In this document: positions 8,514 to 16,729 of the stretch, piece by piece
How positions within the stretch are numbered: position 1 is the stretch's first letter
Layout of the letters: each line of letters starts with the position of its first letter
Source of the DNA: Clostridiales bacterium
GTDB lineage: Bacteria; Bacillota; Clostridia; Christensenellales; CAG-314
Assembly (NCBI GenBank): GCA_004558105.1
Contig: SFEB01000002.1
Location: 1 to 49,938 of the forward strand
DNA: 49,938 nt
Direction: 5' to 3'
Program-made: the position numbers and the translations under genes
Notes under the pieces: generated by a model
Told to the model about the DNA's origin: nothing
The model's input: the letters and a program-made list of their open reading frames with translations, nothing else
Database searches by the model: none

Positions 8514-8975
8514 TTAACGCAGACGCTTTTTCGCTTCCGCCATCTGACGGTCCATATCGCGTTTTTCGTCGCGCTGAGCTATCGCGCGTTTTTTATCGAA
8601 GAGGCGTTTGCCTTTTACCAGACCGACCTCGACTTTGACGAGACTGCCGACAAAATACATCTTTAACGGCACCAAGGTATAACCTTTCTCCCTGATTTTG
8701 CCGACCAACCGATTTATCTCGGACTTGTGCGCCAACAAAACTCTGTCGCGGGTACTGCCGACGTTACTGAAACTGCCTTTGTCGTAATTTTTAATATGAG
8801 CGTTAAATAACAACAACTGACCGTCTTTTATAGCGCAATAACTGTCTTTCAGGTTAGCGCCGTCGGTTCGAAGCGACTTGACTTCACAACCGACCAGCCT
8901 GATCCCGACTTCTAAGGTGTCCACGACGAAATAATCGTGATATGCTTTTTTATTAGTAGTGATTACCTTATTCAT
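8514..8975 (-). CDS. smpB: SsrA-binding protein SmpB
   Basis: SmpB binds the tRNA-like part of tmRNA and brings it to stalled ribosomes. The 153-residue product has the usual length and hallmark motifs: YFVVDTLEVGIRLVGCEVKSLR near the start, NLKDSYCAIKDGQLLLFNAHI, then LLAHKSEINRL and the basic C-terminal tail (KGKRLFDKKRAIAQRDEKRD ending in KKRLR) that enters the mRNA channel. It lies 36 nt downstream of secG; the Shine-Dalgarno match is weak. Its RNA partner ssrA is at 4519-4891. The usual rnr gene between secG and smpB is absent. Confidence 0.96.
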   Translation of the reverse strand: MNKVITTNKKAYHDYFVVDTLEVGIRLVGCEVKSLRTDGANLKDSYCAIKDGQLLLFNAHIKNYDKGSFSNVGSTRDRVLLAHKSEINRLVGKIREKGYTLVPLKMYFVGSLVKVEVGLVKGKRLFDKKRAIAQRDEKRDMDRQMAEAKKRLR

Positions 8976-9011
8976 AAGACACCGAAGAACGATTTATCGC
9001 AACCAATATTC

Positions 9012-9296
9012 TTATGCGAAGATATAAAACAAAACGGCACACACAGCCAGCAAGCACGCGGCAACGATGGTAAGAATTTTTCTTATACGTTCTTTTCTCT
9101 TTGCCGTATTCTTTCCGTAAAAGCTCTCGTTGTCGTTGGTCTGACCGCCGATAGCGCCCAAGCCTTCCGAATTGTCTTCCTGCATCATAACTACAACGAT
9201 AAGATATACCGCCGAAATAAGCATCAAAGCCATCAACGTAATTCTTATCGCCAATTTGACGCCTGCCGACAGCGCGAACAATAACATTAAAGACAT
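9012..9296 (-). CDS. secG: Preprotein translocase subunit SecG
   Basis: SecG is the small subunit of the SecYEG channel. The chosen ATG at 9296 follows AGGAGGAAAGACG; the longer frame upstream runs through the promoter and is rejected. The 94-residue product has a first helix (LAIRITLMALMLISAVYLIVVVMM), the conserved hydrophilic loop (QEDNSEGLGAIGGQTNDNESFYGKN) and a second helix near the C-terminus. It follows gpmI in the glycolytic cluster and has its own promoter in the gpmI-secG gap. Confidence 0.92.
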   Translation of the reverse strand: MSLMLLFALSAGVKLAIRITLMALMLISAVYLIVVVMMQEDNSEGLGAIGGQTNDNESFYGKNTAKRKERIRKILTIVAACLLAVCAVLFYIFA

Positions 9297-9324
9297 CGTC
9301 TTTCCTCCTAAATTAAGCTTAGGT

Positions 9325-9353
9325 AGTATAACATACCGTCGCCAATAAATCAA
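9325..9353 (-). promoter_or_regulatory. Promoter of secG-smpB-tRNA-Thr
   Basis: On the minus strand TTGATT (complement of 9348-9353) and TATACT (complement of 9325-9330) are 17 nt apart. The -10 lies 28 nt before the secG ATG, with the AGGAGG ribosome binding site in between. Confidence 0.75.
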
Positions 9354-9378
9354 GCGTTTTTTCAAAAATTCTTTGATT

Positions 9379-10917
9379 TTATTGTTTTAAAAGATTTTTT
9401 CCCGTCATTTCCGTCGGTACGGGCAACCCCATACAAGCGAGCAACGTAGGCGCGACGTCGCAAAGTTTGCCGTCGCCGACAAGGGTTGCGTCGCTCTTGT
9501 TGGCGTTTACGAAAATAAACGGCACTGGGTTGGTCGTGTGCGCGGAATGGACGTTGCCGTTTTCGTCCAACATTTTTTCGGCGTTTCCATGGTCTGCCGT
9601 GACGAAAACGCAACCGCCGTTGTCAACGATAAAGTTAACCAGTCTTTCAACGCACCCGTCCACCGTTCCGACTGCTTTTTGCGCCGCCTCAAAGACGCCG
9701 GTGTGCCCTACCATGTCACAGTTGGCGTAGTTAAGTATCATGACGTCAAGGTCGTCCGATTTAAGACGTTCTATCGCCCGATCGGTAACTTCAGGTGCGC
9801 TCATTTCGGGTTTAAGATCGTAAGTCGATACTTTTGGACTGGCAACCAAAATACGTTCCTCGCCCTCGTTGGGCGTTTCTTCGCCGCCGTTAAAAAAGAA
9901 AGTAACGTGCGCGTATTTTTCCGTTTCGGCGATACGCAGTTGTTTTTTGCCCAGTTTTGACAAGTAATACCCCAAAGTATTTTTCGGCTTGTTGGGTTTA
10001 AACGCGACGTCAACGTTCGTCAGACTCTTATCGTACTCAGTCATACACACCCACGTAACGTCTCTTTTTTTACCCGTACGGTCAAATCCGTCGAATTTCT
10101 CCTCCGTAAAAGCACGAGTCATCTCTCTGGGGCGGTCGCTGCGGAAATTGAAAAACACCACCCCGTCCCCGTCTTTTATCGTTGCAGTGGGCTTTCCGTC
10201 GGTTGTTATAACGGTGGGTAAAACAAATTCGTCGGTTACGCCGTCGGCATAGCTTTCTTTTATTGCCCGTTCGTAACTTTCCACCTGTTTGCCCTTGCCG
10301 AGAGCCAGCATATCGTACGCTTTTTCTACCCTGTCCCAACGGTTGTCGCGGTCCATTGCATAATACCTGCCGCACACGGTTGCGATTTTACCGAATCCCC
10401 CTTCGTCGATACGGGATTGAAGTTGGTCGAGATAAGTGAGAGCGCTCGTCGGTCCCACGTCTCTGCCGTCAAGGTAGCAATGAATGTAAACCTGTTTTAT
10501 TTCCTGCGCCTTAAAAAAGTCAATCAACGCAAAAAGGTGTTGCATACTGCTGTGCACGCCGCCGTCGCTGACCAACCCCATTATATGCGCGTCGCCGCCC
10601 GTCGTTTTTATCTTTTTGCACAAGTTAACCAAGGCGGGATTGAGATAAAAACTTCCGTCCTTAATGGCGTTTGTGATACGCGGAAGTTCCTGAAAAACAA
10701 CTCTGCCGGCACCCATGTTAAGGTGTCCGACTTCGCTGTTGCCCATTTGCCCTTCCGGCAAACCTACCGCCTCTCCGCTGCAATTAAGTTTTACCCATGG
10801 ATATTTTTTACGCAATCCGTCGACGAAAGGCGAATTGCCGACTATGGCGTTTCCTTCGGTAACGTCCGACAGTCCGTAACCGTCAAGTATAATAAGTGCC
10901 GTAAAATTTTTCTTCAT
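9379..10917 (-). CDS. gpmI: 2,3-bisphosphoglycerate-independent phosphoglycerate mutase
   Basis: This enzyme interconverts 3- and 2-phosphoglycerate in glycolysis using two metal ions. The 512-residue length is typical. The N-terminal metal-binding motif ILDGYGL and the phosphoserine loop GQMGNSEVGHLNMGAGR are present; later comes the region with VGHTGVFEAAQKAVGTVD and VTADHGNAEKM that carries the second metal ligand set. The start is preceded by AAAGGA. It lies 15 nt after tpiA and is the last gene of the pgk-tpiA-gpmI unit. Confidence 0.97.
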   Translation of the reverse strand: MKKNFTALIILDGYGLSDVTEGNAIVGNSPFVDGLRKKYPWVKLNCSGEAVGLPEGQMGNSEVGHLNMGAGRVVFQELPRITNAIKDGSFYLNPALVNLCKKIKTTGGDAHIMGLVSDGGVHSSMQHLFALIDFFKAQEIKQVYIHCYLDGRDVGPTSALTYLDQLQSRIDEGGFGKIATVCGRYYAMDRDNRWDRVEKAYDMLALGKGKQVESYERAIKESYADGVTDEFVLPTVITTDGKPTATIKDGDGVVFFNFRSDRPREMTRAFTEEKFDGFDRTGKKRDVTWVCMTEYDKSLTNVDVAFKPNKPKNTLGYYLSKLGKKQLRIAETEKYAHVTFFFNGGEETPNEGEERILVASPKVSTYDLKPEMSAPEVTDRAIERLKSDDLDVMILNYANCDMVGHTGVFEAAQKAVGTVDGCVERLVNFIVDNGGCVFVTADHGNAEKMLDENGNVHSAHTTNPVPFIFVNANKSDATLVGDGKLCDVAPTLLACMGLPVPTEMTGKNLLKQ

Positions 10918-10932
10918 TTTATCCTTTGCAGG

Positions 10933-11682
10933 CTAAAAAGCCTCGACTATTTTTGCAAATTTTTCCGCCACGAGGCTCGCGCCGCCGATAAGTCCTCCGT
11001 CTATATCCGGCATACCGAGCAATTCCTTCGCATTCTTTTCGTTCATACTGCCGCCGTACAAAAAGTAAATCCGTTCGGCAGTTTCTTTGCCAAACGCTTC
11101 GGCAAACTTACTGCGGGCAAACGCTATCGTTTCCTGCGCCTGTTCTTTCGTGGCGGTCACACCCGTGCCTATCGCCCAGATGGGTTCGTAAGCAACCACG
11201 ACCCTGACTGCCTGCTCCGCCGTCAGACCTTCAAAACCCTCTTTGATTTGTTGCGCCAGAAAGTCCTCCGTTTCGCCGTTTTGACGCTGTTCCAGACTTT
11301 CACCTATACAAACTATGGGGGTAAAACCCTTTGCCAACGCGGCTTTTAAACGCATATTGACCGTTTGATTGGTTTCGCCAAAATATCCGCGGCGCTCGCT
11401 GTGACCTATAATAACGCACTTTACGCCTTTTTCCGCCAGCATTTCAGCGGAAATTTCGCCCGTAAACGCGCCATAATCGGCCCAGTGGACGTTTTGAGCG
11501 CCCAACTCGATGTTGGTGCCTTTCAATAACTTTCTCGCAAGACAAATATCGGTATAGGGCACACAAACGGCAACCCTGTTTTTAGTATCTTTTACCAACG
11601 GAATAAGCGCCGTCAATAACGCTTCGGTATCTTCCGCCGTATTATTCATCTTCCAGTTTCCCGCAATAAACTTATTTTTCAT
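10933..11682 (-). CDS. tpiA: Triosephosphate isomerase
   Basis: The enzyme interconverts dihydroxyacetone phosphate and glyceraldehyde 3-phosphate. The 249-residue protein has the substrate lysine in AGNWKMN, the catalytic histidine in VIIGHSERRGYFGE and the catalytic glutamate in VAYEPIWAIGTG; the phosphate-binding region FLYGGSM and GGLIGGASL is near the C-terminus. It starts 3 nt after the pgk stop codon. Confidence 0.98.
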   Translation of the reverse strand: MKNKFIAGNWKMNNTAEDTEALLTALIPLVKDTKNRVAVCVPYTDICLARKLLKGTNIELGAQNVHWADYGAFTGEISAEMLAEKGVKCVIIGHSERRGYFGETNQTVNMRLKAALAKGFTPIVCIGESLEQRQNGETEDFLAQQIKEGFEGLTAEQAVRVVVAYEPIWAIGTGVTATKEQAQETIAFARSKFAEAFGKETAERIYFLYGGSMNEKNAKELLGMPDIDGGLIGGASLVAEKFAKIVEAF

Positions 11683-11685
11683 GTT

Positions 11686-12873
11686 TTACTCCTTGTCGTC
11701 CAAGCAATCGATGCCCGGCAAAACTTTCCCTTCGAGGAATTCCAGACTCGCGCCGCCGCCCGTCGATACGTGCGTAACCTTATCGGCAAAACCGAGTTGT
11801 TTTATCGCCGCCGCGCTGTCGCCGCCCCCGATGATACTTACGCAGTCCGTTTCGGCAATGGCTTTCGCCACCTGTTTGGTGCCGTTTGCGAAATTTGACA
11901 TTTCGAACACGCCCATGGGACCGTTCCAGACCACGGTTTTTGCCGTCTTAATCGCATTGCAGAACAATTCGACGGTCTTAGGTCCGATATCCATGCCCAT
12001 CATGTCGGCAGGAATTTTATCGCTGTCAACCACTTTACGAACTGCGTCGTTGCTGAATTCTGCCGCCACGACGTTATCGACCGGCAATAATAATTGTACG
12101 TTCTTTTCTTTGGCTTGTTGCATAAGTTCCTTCGCTAACTCGATGCAACCGTCTTCGCACAACGAAGTACCTACTTCGTATCCCTTGGCTTTTTGGAAAG
12201 TATACGCCATACCGCCGCCGACTATGACCACGTCCGCTTTTTCGAGCAGGTTTCTTATAACGCCTATTTTATCGCCGACTTTCGCTCCGCCCAATACGGC
12301 TACGAAAGGTCTGTCGGGATTGGTCAACGCCTTGCCCATGACGTCAAGTTCTTTTTTAATCAGAAAACCGCTTACGCTTTCCTTAACGAATTCCGCCACA
12401 CCGGTAGTGCTTGCATGCGCGCGGTGCGCCGTTCCGAACGCGTCGTTAACGAATACGTCCGCGAGTTTTGCCAGTTTTTTGCAAAACTCCTTGTCGTCCG
12501 CTTCTTCTTCTTTGTAAAAACGGGTATTTTCAAGCAACATAACCTCGCCTTCTTTCAGTTCGGCAACGGCTTTTTCCACCTTTTCGCCCACCACGTCGTC
12601 GACGAAAATCACCTTTTGCCCGAGTAATTTTTCCAACGCTACGGCGACCGGCGCCAGAGTATACTTTACGTTAAACTGTCCCTTAGGTCTTCCAAGGTGA
12701 CTGCAAAGAATAGTTTTTGCACCGTTGGCTACCAGGTATTTTATCGTGGGAAGGGCTCCGACTATACGCGTGTCGTCCGTGACGTTGCCTTCGCTGTCCT
12801 GCGGAACGTTAAAATCCACTCTGACCAGACATCTTTTCCCCTTGACGGAGATATCCTGAATACTTTTTTTCAT
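11686..12873 (-). CDS. pgk: Phosphoglycerate kinase
   Basis: The enzyme makes ATP from 1,3-bisphosphoglycerate. The 395-residue length is typical. Substrate-binding motifs are at the N-terminus (KRCLVRVDFNVP, LCSHLGRPKGQ) and nucleotide-binding motifs follow (VLGGAKVGDKIGVI, VWNGPMGVFE, SIIGGGDSAAAI). The ATG is preceded by GAGGT. It is the first gene of the pgk-tpiA-gpmI unit. gapA, the normal upstream partner, is not here, and eno is also absent from the cluster. Confidence 0.98.
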   Translation of the reverse strand: MKKSIQDISVKGKRCLVRVDFNVPQDSEGNVTDDTRIVGALPTIKYLVANGAKTILCSHLGRPKGQFNVKYTLAPVAVALEKLLGQKVIFVDDVVGEKVEKAVAELKEGEVMLLENTRFYKEEEADDKEFCKKLAKLADVFVNDAFGTAHRAHASTTGVAEFVKESVSGFLIKKELDVMGKALTNPDRPFVAVLGGAKVGDKIGVIRNLLEKADVVIVGGGMAYTFQKAKGYEVGTSLCEDGCIELAKELMQQAKEKNVQLLLPVDNVVAAEFSNDAVRKVVDSDKIPADMMGMDIGPKTVELFCNAIKTAKTVVWNGPMGVFEMSNFANGTKQVAKAIAETDCVSIIGGGDSAAAIKQLGFADKVTHVSTGGGASLEFLEGKVLPGIDCLDDKE

Positions 12874-12926
12874 AATTTACCTCGTTTTTTCGTTTTAAGT
12901 GTTTTCAGACACTCTCTATCCCTTAT

Positions 12927-12955
12927 ATTTTACTCTTTCCTGTCGTTATTGTCAA
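12927..12955 (-). promoter_or_regulatory. Promoter of the pgk-tpiA-gpmI operon
   Basis: TTGACA (complement of 12950-12955) and TAAAAT (complement of 12927-12932) are 17 nt apart on the minus strand. A short imperfect inverted repeat (AGTGTCTGAAAACACT, about 12897-12912) lies between the promoter and pgk and could be an operator or a leader hairpin. Confidence 0.8.
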
Positions 12956-12978
12956 ACGAAAAGAGCAACCGATTGTTC
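12951..12978 (-). terminator. Possible weak terminator after the dihydrouridine synthase gene
   Basis: On the minus strand GAACAATCGGTTGCTC (12963-12978) forms a short hairpin with one mismatch, followed by TTTTCGTTT. It directly follows the dus stop codon and overlaps the pgk promoter. The short stem makes this tentative. Confidence 0.4.
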
Positions 12979-12979
12979 C

Positions 12980-13909
12980 TTAGTTGATTTTTTGATTAAA
13001 AAACTCTTCCGCCAGGCGAACGATTCCGTCCGCTTCGGAAGTCTGCATGACGGCAACGATAAGTTGTTTTGCACCCCGTCTGCCCTTGGTATAATTGACG
13101 ACGTGCTTCTTTATCTCGTTGGCAACGACTTTCGGCGGATAGATTTTGCTCAATACCGCCACATGCTCCTTTAAGCACTGCAACGGGTCGAAATCGTAAT
13201 TTTCGCCGAGTATCTGTTTAAATACGTACGGCTTACCTATCGCTCCCCTGCCTATCGCAACGCCGTAGCACCCCGTCTCGTTCAATACGCTGTCGTAGCT
13301 TTCCTTATCCACCACGTCTCCGTTGGCAAAAACGGGAATTTTCACGGCTTTCACCACGTCGGCTATCACGTTCCAATCGGCGTTACCGCCAAACTGCATA
13401 TTGCTAGTGCGCCCGTGCACCGTTATAAAGTCGGCGCCCGCCCCCTCGCAGACCTTGGCGAATTCCGCCGCCGTATTATCGTCGCCAAAACCTTTTCGGA
13501 ACTTTACGGAAACAAGTTTGTCTGTGTTATCCTTTATACTTTTTATTATTTTTGCCGCCAGAGAGGGAGTCTTCATCAGCGCACACCCCTCGCCGTTGCC
13601 TATTATCTTCCGCTGAGGACACCCCATATTGACGTCGATAACGTCGAAAGGCCGCAACAACGGATGACGACACGCCTCAGCAAAAACGTCGGGATCGTGG
13701 CCGAACAACTGTGCGCTCGTCGCCCCTTCTTCATCGCAAAAAAGCAACGAAAAAGTGTTGGTATTACCTAACGTCAACGCTTTTGCGGAAACCATTTCCG
13801 TAACGGTCAGACCGCAACCGTACTTTTTCGCCAGTCTGCGGAAGCCCGCGTCGGTATACCCGGCTAACGGCGCAAGCATGGTTTTAGGTAAATTGTTTTT
13901 ATCAATCAC
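12980..13909 (-). CDS. tRNA-dihydrouridine synthase
   Basis: The FMN enzyme reduces uridines in tRNA D-loops. The 309-residue TIM barrel has MLAPLAGYTDAGFRRLAKKYG at the N-terminus, the family signature VIDVNMGCPQRKI with the catalytic cysteine, and the later motifs DFITVHGRT and PVFANGDVVDKE with GRGAIGKPYVF. Translation begins at GTG (13909), which overlaps the mazG stop codon (GTGATTGA), so the two are coupled. The Dus subclass cannot be fixed by eye. Confidence 0.93.
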   Translation of the reverse strand: MIDKNNLPKTMLAPLAGYTDAGFRRLAKKYGCGLTVTEMVSAKALTLGNTNTFSLLFCDEEGATSAQLFGHDPDVFAEACRHPLLRPFDVIDVNMGCPQRKIIGNGEGCALMKTPSLAAKIIKSIKDNTDKLVSVKFRKGFGDDNTAAEFAKVCEGAGADFITVHGRTSNMQFGGNADWNVIADVVKAVKIPVFANGDVVDKESYDSVLNETGCYGVAIGRGAIGKPYVFKQILGENYDFDPLQCLKEHVAVLSKIYPPKVVANEIKKHVVNYTKGRRGAKQLIVAVMQTSEADGIVRLAEEFFNQKIN

Positions 13910-14930
13910 CTTTCTTTGCCTCCTCCCAAAGCTTGTCCAGATACGCGGCGTCGCAACCCTCGAAGTTTTTTCCCTCTCTCTTCAGCATTTTTTCTACTCT
14001 TTCAAAGCGGCGAATAAACTTGTTCGTGGCACCCGTCAGCGCAATTTCCGCCGATACGTCCAAAAAACGGCAAAGATTGACGATGCTGAACAACAAATCG
14101 CCCATTTCTTTTTCAACTTCTTCTTTACCTTGTTCCTGAATTGCAAAAGTCAGTTCCGCCAACTCTTCGAGACACTTTGCGATAACCCCGTCCACGTCCT
14201 GCCAGTCCATACCGGCTTTCGACGCGCGTTTGCCTACTTTTTGCGCGCGCATCAACGCCGTCATTCCGTTGGGAACGTCCATGAGATTTTGCGTATGGCT
14301 TTCAAAATGCTTTTCCTTGTTTTTGTTGGCTTCCCAGACGTCTAACGCCGAATTTCCGTCCGTCGCGCGGTCGCAACCGAAAATATGAGTGTGACGCGAA
14401 ATCAGTTTTCCGCAAAGACCGTCGTAAACCTCCTGTTCTCCGAAGGTTCCTCTCGCGTTTTCCATCAAAAACACGAATACGGCTTGTAATAAAAGGTCTC
14501 CCGTCTCTTCTATCATTTTAGGCACGCTGTTCAGGTCTATCGCGTCCACCAACTCGTACGCTTCTTCTATTATATTCGTCCTTATCGAGTGAGAAGTCTG
14601 CTCCTTGTCCCACGGACAGCCGTTCGGACTGCGTAAAAAATCCAGCACGTCCACGCAATCCATATATGAAAAATGCTTTTTGTTAAGATAACTTTGCTTT
14701 GGAATAAACGCCTTGTCACACGTCGGTAAAGAATACAACGTGGCTTTTATCCACTCGCCGTCAAAATAAAACGCCTCGCAGTCCTTCAAACATGTCTCCA
14801 ACACGGCTTTTGCTCCATCGCAAAAATCGGTTATCAACAAGTCGTAGGGCAACAAAGCGTCTTTTTTCTCCAACGTTTTTCCGTCCAGAACGAGGTATTT
14901 TTTACTGTCAATCGGTACAAGTGCCTGCAT
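13902..14930 (-). CDS. mazG: MazG-family nucleoside triphosphate pyrophosphohydrolase
   Basis: MazG proteins hydrolyse (d)NTPs to monophosphates and clean the nucleotide pool. This 342-residue protein has two MazG halves. The first has SPNGCPWDKEQTSHS (101-115) and the metal-binding EEAYE (122-126) followed by EETGDLLLQ. The second, after about residue 240, has KCLEELAELTFAIQ and EKEMGDLLFSIVN. Residues 1-90 are not MazG. They resemble the linker that precedes MazG in YabN-type fusions to a tetrapyrrole methylase, with the methylase itself missing. The start overlaps the 3' end of the flippase gene by 23 nt and the stop overlaps the dus start. Confidence 0.9.
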   Translation of the reverse strand: MQALVPIDSKKYLVLDGKTLEKKDALLPYDLLITDFCDGAKAVLETCLKDCEAFYFDGEWIKATLYSLPTCDKAFIPKQSYLNKKHFSYMDCVDVLDFLRSPNGCPWDKEQTSHSIRTNIIEEAYELVDAIDLNSVPKMIEETGDLLLQAVFVFLMENARGTFGEQEVYDGLCGKLISRHTHIFGCDRATDGNSALDVWEANKNKEKHFESHTQNLMDVPNGMTALMRAQKVGKRASKAGMDWQDVDGVIAKCLEELAELTFAIQEQGKEEVEKEMGDLLFSIVNLCRFLDVSAEIALTGATNKFIRRFERVEKMLKREGKNFEGCDAAYLDKLWEEAKKGD

Positions 14931-16491
14931 ATTTTTTTCCTCCGTGTTTCAGTTTTTTTGCAATAGTCGGCAGCAACCCCTCAAAAACCTTAAGCGCCAC
15001 CACGGCGACGCCGTAAACGACAGCGCCGAAGCCGATAACTGCCAAGGTTCCTACGGAAGTTTCCAGAAGTCCTCCCGCCAGAAGTCGCGCAGACAGTATA
15101 ACGGCGACCAAAGCAAGACATGCCGCCAAAGGTTTCGTAAAGGTCGACCACAGGTCGAGTTTTATTCCAACCTTTTTTCTCAGGTAGACTATACTGCAAA
15201 TCACACTAACAAGATAACACAAAATCGTGGAAAAAGCAATCGCAAAAATACCTACTTTTTGATTTTGAAGCAAAATTGCATTCGTCACGGTACGAACGAC
15301 TATCGACAAGGTTACGAAAAGCAAAGAAACGTACTCCTTGCCCGCTCCCTGAAGCACGGAATTGAAAGTGCCGGAATAACACAACAACAACGTCCCGACC
15401 GACACCGCCGAAAGCAACCGTGCGGCAACGAATAAATCCTCCTGGGGCAAACCGCCGTACAAAAGCTTTACTATCGGAGCGGAAAGAAATAAAAACCCCG
15501 TTACGCATGGCATGACGATGACGTTGTTTAGTTTAAACGCCGTATTGACTTTTTTGTTGATTCCGTCCATATCGCCCACGGCGACGTTTCCGCTTACGTC
15601 CGGCAATATTGCCGCGCCTATCCCTGCCGATAAAGTGACGGGCATAACGAACAGAGAGTGTACCGCTCCGCTCCATATTCCGTACAGACGGGTAGCGTCT
15701 CCGGTCAGAAGTTTAAGTATAAGCGCACTGTCGATTAATTGCGACAAAGGCGCCAGCACTCCGGCACAGGTCACGGGCAACGCCGCTTTAAACAATGTAG
15801 CGTAAATTTCCTTGCTTTGCATTACCCCGTCCGTCTTTATTGCCTTCTTTTGCCCTTTTTTATCTACGGCAAAATATATGCCGAATACGGCTAAAGAAAT
15901 GATTTCCGACAGAGTGACCGCCAGTATTGCGCCGTTTACCGCCCGTACCTCGTCCGGCAGAAAAATTTTGGCAAAGGTCAAGCCCAACACCAATTTTGCC
16001 AATTGTTCCGCAACCTGGCTTACCGCCGTGGGTTGCATCTTCATCTGCCCTTGAAAATAGCCTCTCAGCGCACCCGTCAGGCATACGAACAATACTGCCG
16101 GGGATAATATTCTATACCCGTCCGCTATGCTTTCGTTCCCCTGAAGGGTTGCAATGGGCTTTGCAAATAAAAACAACGCCAAAGACAACGCCGCTCCGAT
16201 TCCGCCCAAAGCGATTAAAGCGCAACGCAGTATTTTACCGCAATCCTCACACCCGTGTAATCGCTTTTCTCTCGCTATCGTCCTGCTGACGGCAACGCAA
16301 AACCCCATACTCACCGTAATGAGAAGGGTATATAAAGGAAAGACAAGTTGATACAAACCTATCGCATAACTGCCCAATAAATTTGTCAGAGGTATGCGGT
16401 ATACCGCGCCAAGCACTTTCGCCAGCACCCCGCCTGCCGTCAATATCAACGCACCCGTTAAAAATGTATTGCCGTTTTTAGTCTTTTTCAT
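14908..16491 (-). CDS. SpoVB/MurJ-like polysaccharide flippase (MOP superfamily)
   Basis: The 527-residue protein (ATG at 16491, taken in preference to a TTG nine codons upstream) is a polytopic membrane protein with about 14 predicted helices. The N-terminal region FLTGALILTAGGVLAKVLGAVYRIPLTNLLG is characteristic of the SpoVB/polysaccharide biosynthesis group, followed by GLYQLVFPLYTLLITVS and ALRGYFQGQMKMQPTAVSQVAEQLAKL. Members flip lipid-linked cell wall precursors or act in spore cortex formation. In Bacillus a SpoVB-like gene also lies next to yabN/mazG, which supports the call. Whether this lineage sporulates cannot be told from this gene. Confidence 0.85.
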   Translation of the reverse strand: MKKTKNGNTFLTGALILTAGGVLAKVLGAVYRIPLTNLLGSYAIGLYQLVFPLYTLLITVSMGFCVAVSRTIAREKRLHGCEDCGKILRCALIALGGIGAALSLALFLFAKPIATLQGNESIADGYRILSPAVLFVCLTGALRGYFQGQMKMQPTAVSQVAEQLAKLVLGLTFAKIFLPDEVRAVNGAILAVTLSEIISLAVFGIYFAVDKKGQKKAIKTDGVMQSKEIYATLFKAALPVTCAGVLAPLSQLIDSALILKLLTGDATRLYGIWSGAVHSLFVMPVTLSAGIGAAILPDVSGNVAVGDMDGINKKVNTAFKLNNVIVMPCVTGFLFLSAPIVKLLYGGLPQEDLFVAARLLSAVSVGTLLLCYSGTFNSVLQGAGKEYVSLLFVTLSIVVRTVTNAILLQNQKVGIFAIAFSTILCYLVSVICSIVYLRKKVGIKLDLWSTFTKPLAACLALVAVILSARLLAGGLLETSVGTLAVIGFGAVVYGVAVVALKVFEGLLPTIAKKLKHGGKKYAGTCTD

Positions 16492-16545
16492 GCCTTTAAT
16501 ATATGCAATTATCGACAATTTTAACGCTGAACCGTTAAAAAAGAC

Positions 16546-16602
16546 CTTTTAAAACACAAAGCGGCGACAAAGAAGCCGTCGTTGACGACCTTTTGTCACC
16601 GC
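16546..16602 (-). terminator. Terminator downstream of the zinc-transport operon
   Basis: On the minus strand GCGGTGACAAA pairs with TTTGTCGCCGC (one G-U pair). An inner hairpin GTCGT-CAA-CGAC sits inside, and the T-rich tract TTTGTGTTTT follows. It lies just after the short coding-looking segment at 16623-16727. Confidence 0.7.
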
Positions 16603-16622
16603 CTTTAACAAGACCGTTCGGA

Positions 16623-16727
16623 TCACGCATTAAACTGCATTACGTATTCGTACGCTCCGTCCACAATCTTGATACCGTTATTGTGGACGGTTTTTATTAT
16701 TTTATACGTAAAATAATTTTTTATTTT
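16623..16727 (-). pseudogene. Coding-looking C-terminal fragment, no start visible
   Basis: Between the lipoprotein stop (16730) and the terminator, one minus-strand frame is open and ends in TGA at 16623-16625. Its last part reads NNGIKIVDGAYEYVMQFNA, which looks like real protein. No ATG with a ribosome binding site starts this frame, and it is not the frame of the upstream lipoprotein. It may be the remnant of a gene lost by deletion, or a frameshifted end of the lipoprotein. An inverted repeat (16657-16690) is embedded in it, so chance openness remains possible. Confidence 0.35.
16657..16695 (+). terminator. Plus-strand terminator-like inverted repeat
   Basis: CCGTCCACAAT (16657-16667) and ATTGTGGACGG (16680-16690) are perfect 11-bp arms, followed on the plus strand by TTTTTATTATTTT. 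No plus-strand gene is seen upstream. The T tract is on the wrong side to serve the minus-strand genes. Confidence 0.45.
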
Positions 16728-16729
16728 CG

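Noticed and set aside
9297..9365. Longer SecG start
   Set aside because: The extension runs through the promoter -10 and -35 boxes and the AGGAGG site of the ATG at 9296.
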